The notes under the pieces: model-generated
What the model was told of the DNA's origin: nothing
Database searches by the model: none
What the model saw: only the letters and a program-made list of their open reading frames with translations
Translations under genes and position numbers: made by a program
In this document: positions 45,624 through 54,843 of the stretch, piece after piece
Layout: the number at the start of each line of letters is the position of its first letter
How positions within the stretch are numbered: the first letter of the stretch is position 1
NCBI GenBank assembly: GCA_020161065.1
Contig: JAIUPH010000034.1
Location: 22,566-86,565 of the forward strand
Direction of reading: 5' to 3'
Source: Pseudomonadota bacterium
GTDB taxonomy: Bacteria > Pseudomonadota > Gammaproteobacteria > Burkholderiales > Burkholderiaceae_C
DNA length: 64,000 nucleotides

Positions 45624-46393
45624 GGCTGTTCATCGCCGAGGACGAAGCGCCGGCGCGCGAGCGGCTGCTGGCGCTGGTGGCGCGCGTCGCGCCGCAGGCG
45701 CAACTGGCCGGCCATGCCGAAAGCGTGGCGGCCACGCGCGACTGGCTGGCCACGCACGCGCCGCCGGACCTGCTGCTGCTGGACATCCAGCTCGCCGACG
45801 GCTTGTCGCTGGAACTGTTCCGCGAGCGCGGGCCCGATTGCCCGGTGGTCTTCACCACCGCCTACGACCGCTTCGCGCTGCAGGCGTTCCAGGCCTTGGC
45901 GGTGGACTACCTGCTCAAGCCGCTGTCCGACCGCGCGCTGGCCCAGGCCTTCGCCAAGGCGCAGCGGCTGCGCGCCGGCTTCGCGGCTGATGTCGATCGT
46001 TGGCTGGCGACGACCGCGCCGCCGGCGGCGGCGCCCGCGCCCTGGCGCCAGCGCCTGCTCGGCCGCAAGGGCGGCGGCGCGGTGCACGTGCTGCCGGCGG
46101 CGCAGGTGGCCTACCTGGTCTCGGTCGACAAGCTGGCCTACGCCGTCACCGCCGACGGCAGCCGCTACCTGCTGGACGGCACGCTGGCCGACCTGGCGGG
46201 CGAGCTGGACCCGGCGCGCTTCTTTCGCGCCAGCCGCCAGGTGCTGGTGGCCGCCACCGCGATTGCCGCCTATCGACCGGCCGGCAAGGGGCGGCTGCGG
46301 CTGGACCTGCAGCCGCCGCTGGCCGGCGAACTGCTGGTCAGCCAGGAGCGGGCGGCCGAGTTCAAGGACTGGCTGCAGCGCGCGCCGGTGTGA
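45620..46393 (+). CDS. LytTR-family response regulator
   Basis: A 257-residue response regulator: receiver domain with acidic pocket IAEDEAPARE, phosphorylated Asp in LLLLDIQLADG (residue ~55) and Lys in DYLLKPLSD; then a LytTR DNA-binding domain (HVLPAAQVAYLVSVDKLAYAV, FFRASRQVLVAATAI). The start overlaps the kinase stop as ATGA. Such AlgZR/LytSR-type pairs regulate exopolysaccharide, membrane or virulence functions; targets here unknown. A DUF1615 gene is convergent. Confidence 0.9.
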   Translation: MRLFIAEDEAPARERLLALVARVAPQAQLAGHAESVAATRDWLATHAPPDLLLLDIQLADGLSLELFRERGPDCPVVFTTAYDRFALQAFQALAVDYLLKPLSDRALAQAFAKAQRLRAGFAADVDRWLATTAPPAAAPAPWRQRLLGRKGGGAVHVLPAAQVAYLVSVDKLAYAVTADGSRYLLDGTLADLAGELDPARFFRASRQVLVAATAIAAYRPAGKGRLRLDLQPPLAGELLVSQERAAEFKDWLQRAPV

Positions 46394-46455
46394 CCGCGAA
46401 CGCGCGCCGAACGCGCGCCGGGCACGCGCGCCGGCGGCCGGTCCCGCGCCTGACC

Positions 46456-47613
46456 TCAATCGTTGGCCGCGCCCTCGGCCCGCGCCAGGCAGCGGCGGTA
46501 GCGTTCGTCGACGCGGCGCGCGAACCACTCGGTGCTGAGCTTGCGCGTGATCTTGGGGCTTTGCAGGTCGATGCGCGGCAGCACGGCGCGCGGCAGCGCG
46601 CGGCGTTCCAGCCGCTCGGCGTAGGCGAAGACGCGCTGGTGCAGCACCGTCTTCTCGAAGCCGGGCTCGTCGCCGCGCGCCAGGTCGCGCCGCATCGCGG
46701 CTTCGTCCAGGCCCAGGCGGCCGGCCAGCGAGTAGGCGGCGCGCTCGGTCTCGCCGGCGGCCTTGGCGGCGGCGCCGCCGCCGTGCGGCAGCAGGTCGCC
46801 GTCGGGCGTGACGGGCAAGCCCGAGGCCAGCGCCAGCGCGGCCTGGAAGCCGGCGTTGCGGCTGGCCCAGCGGCCGGCGTTGAAGTCGGCGAAGCGGAAG
46901 ATCATCTGCTCGTACGGACCGCGGTAGTCCAGCAGGTGGGCGGCGCCGAAGTAGAGCCCGCCGCGGCGCGTGAAGACCTCGTGCCGCACCGAGTCCTTCA
47001 GCTCGTAGGGATAGCGGCGCTGGCGCACCTGCGCTTCGGCGAAGGCGATGCTCACCTGCATCGGCCCGCCGGTGCGCACCGGGTTGCTGTCGGCCAGGAA
47101 GGTCTTGCCCAGCGGCACCATGCCGATGAAGTCCTCGAAGATCACGCTCAGCTCGCGCTCGGTCTTCACGGCGTCCAGCCGCTCGGCATAACTGCGACCA
47201 TCAGGGGACTTGAGCGCCAGTGCCGCGCGCACCGCCAGCGCCGGCACGCCGGCGCGGTCGGCACGGCGGTCGATCTCCTGGCGCGCGATGCCGGCCAGCC
47301 CGGGCACCGGCGGGTCGGCCTGGAAGCCCGACTCCTGCTCGGCGACGGCCATCACCGCGCACAGATGGGCCGGCGTCGACGGCAGCTCCTGCGCCGACAG
47401 CGCGGCATGGATGTCGGCCGCCCAGCCGGGCTTGTCGCGCACGCGATCGGGCAGCAGCCGCGCGACCAGCGCGCGCGCCTCGCTGGGCCCCAGGCCGTGG
47501 GGTTCGCTGACCGGGCCCGGCGCGCTGCAGGCGGCCAGCAGCGCGGCGACCAGCACGGCCACGCCGGCGGCCGGGGACTGGCGGCGGGCGGGCGCGGGGC
47601 GGGGCGGCGGCAT
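46456..47613 (-). CDS. DUF1615-family lipoprotein
   Basis: A 385-residue predicted lipoprotein: start ATG at 47613, hydrophobic stretch AAGVAVLVAALLAAC with lipid Cys at the end of the lipobox LLAAC, then the DUF1615 body with the motifs CAVMAVAEQESGFQADPPVPG and GGPMQVSIAFAE, and HRRGGLYFGAAHLLDY-like FTRRGGLYFGAAHLLDYRG. The EQES-G and GPMQ segments recall lysozyme-type lytic transglycosylases, so a peptidoglycan role is possible. An in-frame ATG at 47634 would only lengthen the basic N-terminus. Confidence 0.8.
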   Translation of the reverse strand: MPPPRPAPARRQSPAAGVAVLVAALLAACSAPGPVSEPHGLGPSEARALVARLLPDRVRDKPGWAADIHAALSAQELPSTPAHLCAVMAVAEQESGFQADPPVPGLAGIARQEIDRRADRAGVPALAVRAALALKSPDGRSYAERLDAVKTERELSVIFEDFIGMVPLGKTFLADSNPVRTGGPMQVSIAFAEAQVRQRRYPYELKDSVRHEVFTRRGGLYFGAAHLLDYRGPYEQMIFRFADFNAGRWASRNAGFQAALALASGLPVTPDGDLLPHGGGAAAKAAGETERAAYSLAGRLGLDEAAMRRDLARGDEPGFEKTVLHQRVFAYAERLERRALPRAVLPRIDLQSPKITRKLSTEWFARRVDERYRRCLARAEGAAND

Positions 47614-47786
47614 GGGCGCGCAGCTTAAGCGCATTAGGCGTTCGGCCGCGCGGCGGGCGGCGGGCGGCGCGCGGCGCGTGGCGAGCGAGCGGCGGCGGCT
47701 GCTGCTGCTGCGCGGCCACCCGCGCCAGGTGAAGCGCGTGCCCGCCTGCCGTGGACTTGCTGGACGCCGGGTGCGTCCGACGTCTG

Positions 47787-49109
47787 CTACGCGACGCTGG
47801 AAGCGCGCGCCGCAGGCTGCAGCCGCTGCCGCCGGCGCAGCGTACCCGCGGCCGCCAGCGCCAGGCCGGCCAGCAGCAGCGAGGCCGGCTCGGGCACGCC
47901 GGCCACCGTGGCGATCAGCGGCGTCATCGTGCCGTTGAAGGTGCCGTCGGCGACGAAGCTGACGCCGGTGGTGAAGCTGCCCGCGGCATAGGGGTCGATG
48001 CCGGCGTCGGTCTCGATGCCGGTGATGCGGAAGCGGTCGACGCCGCCGCTCGCGAACAGGTACTCGTCGCCGCCTTGCAGGTCGACGCCGGCGTCGACCC
48101 AGGCATTGCCGTCCCACAGCCAGAGGTCGAACAGGTCGTCGCCCACGCCCGTCGGCAGCGTCACCGAGCGGAAGAGGGGGTCGCCGTCGCCGATGCGGTA
48201 GTCGTAGCCGTAGGCCACCTCGGGGTCGATCAGCACCGTCTTGCCGGCCAGCACCGGCACGCCCTGGAAGACGTAGACCGGGCTGCCGCTGGAGGTGTCC
48301 AGCATCGGCAGGTATTGCAGCGCGCTGGTGTTGGTGGACAGCGCGAAGTTCAGGAAGGTGCGCGACTGGCTCAGCACGTTGAAGAACGAGCCGTTGCTGC
48401 TGTTGTTGCGCGTGTCCTGCAGTTGCAGCTCGATCGCGTACTGGCGGCCGAACTCCAGCGCGTTGCCGAGCAGGAAGCCCGTGTCGCCCGGCGCCAGCGT
48501 GAACGAGGTGGCGCCGGCCGCCAGGCTCTGGCGGTAGATCATGGTCGAGATGCCGTTGCGCACGTCGGCCACGTCGCGCACGATGAAGGTCACCGCGTCG
48601 ATCGAGGCGCCGCCCGTGGGCAGCGTCCAAGAGAAGGTGGGCGACTGGCCGTTCTGCTGGATCGCCGCGCCCTGCGCAAAACCCACCGCCGAGGCGCCTG
48701 CGAGCGTGGGCGTGTTGGCGCTGGCCGTGTTGCTGCCGTTGGTGGCGGTGAGGGTCCAACTGCCGTCGGGCAGCGCGGCGGGGTCGCCGGCGCGGGCCCA
48801 GTGGTTGGAGCTGAGCGCCGACGCCACGAAGCTCAAGTTCAGCGTGGTGCCGCCCTGGGTGGCGCTGACCGTGGTGCCCTGGGCGTTGGCCAGATTCTGC
48901 GGCGAGCAGGCGTTGCCGGTCAGCACCACACAGGTGGAGCCGAACTGCTGCCGCGTGCCGGCGCCGATGCCCAGCGCATTGGGTGAAACGTTGTCCAGGA
49001 ACTGGTAGGTCTGCGACACCGTGATCGGCGCCGCCAGCGCGGCCGGGCCGGCGGCCAGCAGCAGGCCGGCGGCGATGGCGCCGAGCGTGCGGCGTGCGGG
49101 GGTGTTCAT
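47787..49109 (-). CDS. PEP-CTERM sorting-domain protein
   Basis: A 440-residue exported protein. A good GAGGAGG precedes ATG at 49109. Signal peptide GAIAAGLLLAAGPAALAAP; a beta-sandwich-like body rich in Ser, Thr, Asn and Gly (LADGSWTLTATNGSNTAS-like segments, IGDGDPLFRSVTLPTG); and a C-terminal sorting signal VPEPASLLLAGLALAA, then RRRQR. It is probably surface-exposed after exosortase cleavage. Second PEP-CTERM gene of the window. Function unknown. Confidence 0.85.
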   Translation of the reverse strand: MNTPARRTLGAIAAGLLLAAGPAALAAPITVSQTYQFLDNVSPNALGIGAGTRQQFGSTCVVLTGNACSPQNLANAQGTTVSATQGGTTLNLSFVASALSSNHWARAGDPAALPDGSWTLTATNGSNTASANTPTLAGASAVGFAQGAAIQQNGQSPTFSWTLPTGGASIDAVTFIVRDVADVRNGISTMIYRQSLAAGATSFTLAPGDTGFLLGNALEFGRQYAIELQLQDTRNNSSNGSFFNVLSQSRTFLNFALSTNTSALQYLPMLDTSSGSPVYVFQGVPVLAGKTVLIDPEVAYGYDYRIGDGDPLFRSVTLPTGVGDDLFDLWLWDGNAWVDAGVDLQGGDEYLFASGGVDRFRITGIETDAGIDPYAAGSFTTGVSFVADGTFNGTMTPLIATVAGVPEPASLLLAGLALAAAGTLRRRQRLQPAARASSVA

Positions 49110-49291
49110 GCGGGGAGCCTCCTCGATGCGGGCCATCGCCGACCCGTGGTGTGACGAATGACGTGACTTTGTAGCACTTGATTTCGATCTTGGCATGGAC
49201 CGGCGCCGGCGGGCAACGGACGGCCTCGGCCCGGCTGCGGACATGCCCCGTGAATGCGGGGCGGGAAAGCCCTCGGCGCCAAGCCTGTGCT

Positions 49292-50260
49292 TCAGGCGGC
49301 CTGCGCTGCCGAGCGCTTCAGCGCTGCCGGCGGCTGGCCCAGCAGGCGGTGGAAGGCGCGGCGCATGCGCTCGCCGGCGCCCACGCCGGTGCCGAAGCCG
49401 CAGTCGCGCACCACCTGCTGCACCGACGCGGCGCCGCTGTCCAGCGCGGCGCGCGCCGCTTCGACGCGCAGCCGCTCCACCGCGCGCGCCGGCGTGCTGC
49501 CGGTCTCGGCGCGGAAGGCGCGGGCGAAGTGGCGCGGGCTCATGCAGGCGCGCGCCGCCAGGTCTTCCACCGCGTGGCGATCGGCGAGGTGGCTGCGCAC
49601 GTGGTCCAGCAGCGCCGCAAAGCGGCCCTGCGGGCGCTGCAGCTCCAGCAGCGCCGAGAACTGCGACTGCCCGCCCGGCCGCCGGTGGTAGACGACGAGT
49701 TGCTGCGCGACACGGCGCGCCAGCGCCTCGCCATGGTCGTGCGCGATCAGCGCCAGCGCGAGGTCGATGCCGGCGCTGATGCCGGCGCTGGTCCAGAAGC
49801 GGCCGTCGCGCGTGTGGATGCGGTCGGGCTGCAGCCGCACCTGCGGGTGCGCCTGGCGGAACTGCTGCGTGCGGCTCCAGTGCGTGGTGGCGGCGCGGCC
49901 GTCCAGCAGCCCGGCCGCCGCCAGCAGCAGGCTGCCGCTGCAGACGCTGGCGATGCGCCGCTGCCGCGCCCGCGCCGCGCGCTGCAGCCAGCGCAGCAAG
50001 GCGCCGTTGCGCGCCGCGGCATCGACGCCGTCGCCGCCGCTGACCAGCAGCAGCTCGAAGTTCTGGCCGCGCGGCAGCCCCTGCGCCGGCCAGGCCAGCC
50101 CCGACGTGCTGCGCACCAGCCCGCCGCGCGGGGCCGCAAAGCGCCAGGCGTAGCTGTCGGGTAGCAGGTGCTCGGCGGCCTCGAAGGCGGCCAGCGGACC
50201 GGCGATGTCGAGCTGCTGGAAGCCGGGGAAGACCAGGAAAACGATGCGGCAGCGGGCCAT
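49292..50260 (-). CDS. GlxA-family regulator (DJ-1/PfpI fused to AraC)
   Basis: A 322-residue regulator. The N-terminal DJ-1/PfpI-like domain (FLVFPGFQQLDIAGPLAAFE, nucleophile-elbow ASVCSGSLLLAAAGLLDG, some motif spans abridged) lacks obvious enzymatic use in this family and senses an unknown ligand. The C-terminal AraC-type domain has RACMSPRHFARAFRAETGS and VRDCGFGTGVGAGERMRRAF. It is divergent from a PfpI-like gene 95 nt away, the usual partner arrangement, so it probably regulates that gene. Confidence 0.87.
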   Translation of the reverse strand: MARCRIVFLVFPGFQQLDIAGPLAAFEAAEHLLPDSYAWRFAAPRGGLVRSTSGLAWPAQGLPRGQNFELLLVSGGDGVDAAARNGALLRWLQRAARARQRRIASVCSGSLLLAAAGLLDGRAATTHWSRTQQFRQAHPQVRLQPDRIHTRDGRFWTSAGISAGIDLALALIAHDHGEALARRVAQQLVVYHRRPGGQSQFSALLELQRPQGRFAALLDHVRSHLADRHAVEDLAARACMSPRHFARAFRAETGSTPARAVERLRVEAARAALDSGAASVQQVVRDCGFGTGVGAGERMRRAFHRLLGQPPAALKRSAAQAA

Positions 50261-50354
50261 GCCCGCAGCATGGCATGAAAAGTGGGATCTGCGTCATTGC
50301 TGCCAGGCGGCCGTCGCGCGATGCTGGCGGCCTTCTTCAATCGCCAGGCCTGCC

Positions 50355-51047
50355 ATGCAACCCACCTTCGACATCGTCCTCGCGCTCTTCCCGCGCATCA
50401 CCCAGCTCGACTTCACCGGCCCGCACGAGGTGCTGTGGCGGCTGCCGGGCGCGCGGCTGCTGCTGGCCTCGGCGACGGGTGGCGCGGTGGCGGCCGACGG
50501 CGGCCTGAGCTTCGAGACCGTGCCGCTGGCTGAGGTGGAACGTTGCGACGTGCTGCTGGTGCCGGGCGGCATGGGCGTGGTGCAGGCGATGGAAGACCCG
50601 GCGTTCATCGCCGGGCTGCAGCGCCTGGGCGCGCCGGCGCGCTACGTCGCTTCGGTGTGCAGCGGCTCGCTGGCGCTGGCCGCGGCCGGCTTGCTGAAGG
50701 GCCGGCGCGCCGCCTGCCACTGGGCCTGGCGCGAGCTGCTGGCCGAGTTCGACGGCGTGACGCCCGACGCCGGCCGCGTCGTGCGCGACGGCCCGGTGCT
50801 GAGCGGCGGCGGCGTCACCGCCGGCATCGACCTGGCGCTGACGCTGCTGGCCGAGATCGCCGGGCCCGAGCTGGCGCAGGCGGTGCAGCTCGGCATCGAG
50901 TACGCGCCGGCGCCGCCTTTCGACTGCGGCCGCCCCGAGCGCGCCGCGCCCGCGGTGTTGCAGGCGGTGCAGGACCGTCTGCAGCAGATGCGCCCCGAGC
51001 GCCTGGCCGTCGCGCGGCGCTGCGCCGCCGCGCTGCGCGCGGCCTGA
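50355..51047 (+). CDS. DJ-1/PfpI protein, isonitrile hydratase-like
   Basis: A 230-residue enzyme of the DJ-1/PfpI superfamily. The nucleophile elbow is YVASVCSGSLALAAAGLL with Cys ~100, the start is DIVLALFPRITQLDFTGPHEVL, and the C-terminal segment APPFDCGRPE resembles isonitrile hydratase (InhA), which turns isonitriles into N-substituted formamides. ATG at 50355. Divergent from the GlxA-type regulator. The substrate assignment is by similarity of motifs only. Confidence 0.8.
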   Translation: MQPTFDIVLALFPRITQLDFTGPHEVLWRLPGARLLLASATGGAVAADGGLSFETVPLAEVERCDVLLVPGGMGVVQAMEDPAFIAGLQRLGAPARYVASVCSGSLALAAAGLLKGRRAACHWAWRELLAEFDGVTPDAGRVVRDGPVLSGGGVTAGIDLALTLLAEIAGPELAQAVQLGIEYAPAPPFDCGRPERAAPAVLQAVQDRLQQMRPERLAVARRCAAALRAA

Positions 51048-51081
51048 GCACGGCGGCTTGTCCCTCCGGGGGTTGTCGGCT

Positions 51082-52320
<1,239 letters not shown>

Positions 52321-52395
52321 GGCTTTCGTTCCGATGGGCTTGGAAACGAAAGGCCTTGAGCAATCCCGGGGCCGGGCGGCGGTGGCAAGAACACC

Positions 52396-52423
52396 GAAGG
52401 CCACGAGATCTCTCGTGGCCTTC
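52396..52423 (-). terminator. Hairpin in the leader of the aminotransferase gene
   Basis: A 12-bp perfect stem, GAAGGCCACGAG with CTCGTGGCCTTC, closed by the tetraloop AGAT on the minus strand, lies 76 nt before the aminotransferase start and 28 nt after the stop of the Arg-rich mini-ORF. The following bases GGTGTTCTTG are only partly U-rich. Placement fits a transcription attenuator. Confidence 0.6.
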
Positions 52424-52451
52424 CGGGTGGAGTGAACGACGAAATGCGCTT

Positions 52452-52535
52452 TCAGTCGATCAGGCGGCACGACAGCTCTCGACGCTGGCCGCGGGAGAGT
52501 CGTCGCGAAGAGACGGGGCGCAGGGCGGTGTTCAC
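52452..52535 (-). CDS. Putative Arg-rich leader peptide (27 aa)
   Basis: A GTG-started frame of 27 codons with seven arginines, including three of the pattern RR or SR ([12 protein letters not shown]). A possible -10 CATACT (52543-52548) lies 7 nt upstream of the GTG, so the transcript could be leaderless; no good ribosome binding site exists. Downstream are the hairpin 52396-52423 and the acetylornithine-type aminotransferase gene. Arginine-rich leader peptides are known to control arginine/ornithine genes through ribosome stalling; this case is inferred. Confidence 0.4.
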   Translation of the reverse strand: MNTALRPVSSRRLSRGQRRELSCRLID

Positions 52536-52618
52536 GCTGCGGAGTATGGGGCCGCGGCGGTGATTTGCGGCGGCTCGCGCCGTGGCGCGTTGCATGCGGC
52601 CGACAGCGGCCCCGCGCT

Positions 52619-53614
52619 TCAGCGGGCCAGCGCGGCCTGCCAGGTGCGGCCCTGCGGGTCCTGCCAGACGATGCGGCCGGGCTCGATCCACAAGCGGCCG
52701 AGCGCGCGGCCGTCGGCGGCCTGCAGCGCTTCGGGCGGAGCGGACGGCACGGCGGTGGGCGTCCACGCGGATTGCACGCGCTCGCGCAGCGCGGTCAGGC
52801 GCTCGCGCAGCGAAGGGTCGTCAGCGCTGCCTGCCAGCGCGTTCAGCGCGGCGGCCAGCGGGTCGGGCGGTGGCGCGGCGACGCGGCCCAGGCCGGGGGC
52901 CGGCCGCGGTGCGGCGGCCGGTGCCGGCAGGGCATTGGCGGCCGCCGCGTCGGCGCGTTCGGCCGCGCGGTCGGGGGTCGCCTGCTGGGCCTTGGACAGC
53001 GGCGGCGGGGGCGGCGCTGCGGCCGGCGCGGGTGCGGGTGCGGCGGGTACGGCGCCGGTTGCCGCCTCGGGCGGCGGGCTGGGCGGCGGCGGCGGCGGCG
53101 GCGGTGGCGGCTTAGCGGCCGTGGCCTCGCGCTCGCGCCGGCGTTCGGGCGGGCGCTGCGGTGGCGGTGGCGGTGGCGGTGGCGGCACAACGGCCGCGGG
53201 GGCTTGCTCGGCCTTCGGCGAGGGTGCCGGAGCCGGCATCGGCGCCGGTGCCGCCGCCGGCGCGGTGGTGTCGCCGCCGGGGAAGGCCTCCGGCGGCGGC
53301 CCTTCGCGCCACATCAGGCCGACGAAGCCGGCAATCAGCAGCGACGCGAAAGCACCGGCGGCGAGCGGCCGCGACCACCCGGCGCGCCAACGTTCGACGA
53401 AACCCGGCCGCGGCGGTGGTGTCGCCGCCCGTGCCGATGCCCGTGTCGATGCCCGCGCCGGTGCCCGTGCCGGCGCCGTGGCCACCGCCGCGCGGGCCTC
53501 GGCCAGGATGCGTTCGCTCAAGGCCGCGGGCGCCGCGGCGTCGCGGTCGGGCGCGTGGCGCAGCGCGGCGCGCAGGTGCTCGTCGCGCGGCAGCTCGTCG
53601 CCGGTGTCGCTCAT
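52619..53614 (-). CDS. Pro-rich anti-sigma factor-like membrane protein
   Basis: A 331-residue single-pass protein. N-terminal cytoplasmic ~100 residues ([27 protein letters not shown]) precede the membrane helix [20 protein letters not shown]; the periplasmic part has long proline tracts (nine to ten prolines in a row twice), Ala/Pro repeats and a C-terminal domain ending [17 protein letters not shown]. The start overlaps the stop of the sigma factor gene as ATGA. It has the order of an anti-sigma gene but no zinc-binding motif, so the role is inferred from position. Confidence 0.7.
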   Translation of the reverse strand: MSDTGDELPRDEHLRAALRHAPDRDAAAPAALSERILAEARAAVATAPARAPARASTRASARAATPPPRPGFVERWRAGWSRPLAAGAFASLLIAGFVGLMWREGPPPEAFPGGDTTAPAAAPAPMPAPAPSPKAEQAPAAVVPPPPPPPPPQRPPERRREREATAAKPPPPPPPPPPSPPPEAATGAVPAAPAPAPAAAPPPPPLSKAQQATPDRAAERADAAAANALPAPAAAPRPAPGLGRVAAPPPDPLAAALNALAGSADDPSLRERLTALRERVQSAWTPTAVPSAPPEALQAADGRALGRLWIEPGRIVWQDPQGRTWQAALAR

Positions 53615-54213
53615 GCCAGGTCTCCCGCCGGCAGGTAGGCGCCCATGCAGGCGCGCAGCTTGTTCATCGCGTAGCGCAGCCGGCTCTTGGCGGTCTCGAA
53701 GCCGAGGTCCAGCGCGCGCGCCAGTTCGTCGAGGCCGAGGCCGTCCTCGTGGTGCAGCAGGAAGGCGCTGCGCTGCGCCGGCGGCAGCCCATCCAGGCAT
53801 TGCAGCAGGCGCTGGCCGGCGGCACGCCAGAAGGCCAGCTGGGCCGGGTCTTGCGCATCGGCCGCCGGCCAGTCGGCCCAGGGCTCGCGGGCGTCGTCGT
53901 CGGCGGCGGTGGGTGCGTCGACCGAGACTTCGCGCCCGCTCTTGCGCAGGCAGTCGATGGCGCGGTGGTGGGCCAGCGTGAAGAGCCAGGTGCGAAAGCT
54001 GGCGCCCTGCGGCGACCAACGCTCGCGCGCCTGGATCACGCGCTGCCAGGTGTCCTGGAACACCTCGTCGGCCTGCGCCGCCAGCGACGTGCCCAGCACG
54101 CGGCGCACGAAGCGATACAGGGCGGCCTGGTGGCGCCGGTACAGGCGCTCGAAGGCCCGCGCGTCGCCGCCGGCGAAAGCGCGCATCAGGGCATCGTCGT
54201 CTTCGCTGTCCAC
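53611..54213 (-). CDS. ECF RNA polymerase sigma factor
   Basis: A 200-residue sigma-70-family ECF factor. Region 2 is FERLYRRHQAALYRFVRRVLG with the DNA-melting segment VFQDTWQRVIQ and FRTWLFTLAHHRAIDCLRK; region 4 is LLQCLDGLPPAQRSAFLLHHEDGLGLDELARAL in part, with the recognition helix FETAKSRLRYAMNKL. Followed by the coupled anti-sigma-like gene. It should respond to an envelope or redox signal; targets unknown. Confidence 0.88.
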   Translation of the reverse strand: MDSEDDDALMRAFAGGDARAFERLYRRHQAALYRFVRRVLGTSLAAQADEVFQDTWQRVIQARERWSPQGASFRTWLFTLAHHRAIDCLRKSGREVSVDAPTAADDDAREPWADWPAADAQDPAQLAFWRAAGQRLLQCLDGLPPAQRSAFLLHHEDGLGLDELARALDLGFETAKSRLRYAMNKLRACMGAYLPAGDLA

Positions 54214-54246
54214 GCTGGCTTCTACGGCCGGCCCGCGGTCACGGGG

Positions 54247-54831
54247 TTACTTGGTGCGCGGCACGCGCCCCATCAGGTAGAACTCGTCGTTGGGCCGCAT
54301 GCCGCTGACGTTGGCCAGGCGGTTGGACAGGCCGAAGAACGCGGTGATCGCGGCGATGTCCCAGATGTCGTCGTCGCTGAAGCCGTGCGGGCGCAGGCGC
54401 TCGAAGTCGGCCTCGTCGACCTCGTGCGAGCGCTGGCAGACCTTCATTGCGAAGTCGAGCATCGCGCGCTGGCGCGGCGGGATGTCGGCCTTGCGGTAGT
54501 TGATGGCCACCTGGTCGGCGACCAGCGGCTTCTTCTCGTAGATGCGCAGGATCGCGCCGTGCGCCACCACGCAGTGCAGGCAGTGGTTGGCGGCCGAGGT
54601 GGCGGTGATGATCATCTCGCGCTCGCCCTTGGTCAGGCTGCCCGTGTCCTTGACCAGCAGCGCGTCGTGATAGGCCATGAAGGCGCGCCACTCGGCCGGC
54701 CGGTGCGCCAGCGCGAGAAACACGTTGGGCACGAAGCCGCTCTTGGCCTGCACCTCCAGGATGCGGGACTTGATGTCCTCGGGCAGGCCGTTGAGGTCGG
54801 GCACCGGCCAGCGAGAAATCGGGACGCTCAT
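54247..54831 (-). CDS. Carboxymuconolactone decarboxylase/AhpD-like peroxidase
   Basis: A 194-residue AhpD-like protein of the peroxidase-related group. The redox pair is in SAANHCLHCVVAHG (CxxC plus His, residues ~80-93), which could act in thiol peroxidase chemistry. The segment FGLSNRLANVSGMRPNDEF lies near the C-terminus. The gene ends 33 nt before the sigma factor start on the same strand and begins 12 nt after the msbA stop side; co-transcription with the sigma pair is possible. Confidence 0.82.
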   Translation of the reverse strand: MSVPISRWPVPDLNGLPEDIKSRILEVQAKSGFVPNVFLALAHRPAEWRAFMAYHDALLVKDTGSLTKGEREMIITATSAANHCLHCVVAHGAILRIYEKKPLVADQVAINYRKADIPPRQRAMLDFAMKVCQRSHEVDEADFERLRPHGFSDDDIWDIAAITAFFGLSNRLANVSGMRPNDEFYLMGRVPRTK

Positions 54832-54843
54832 GGTCTTTCTCCT

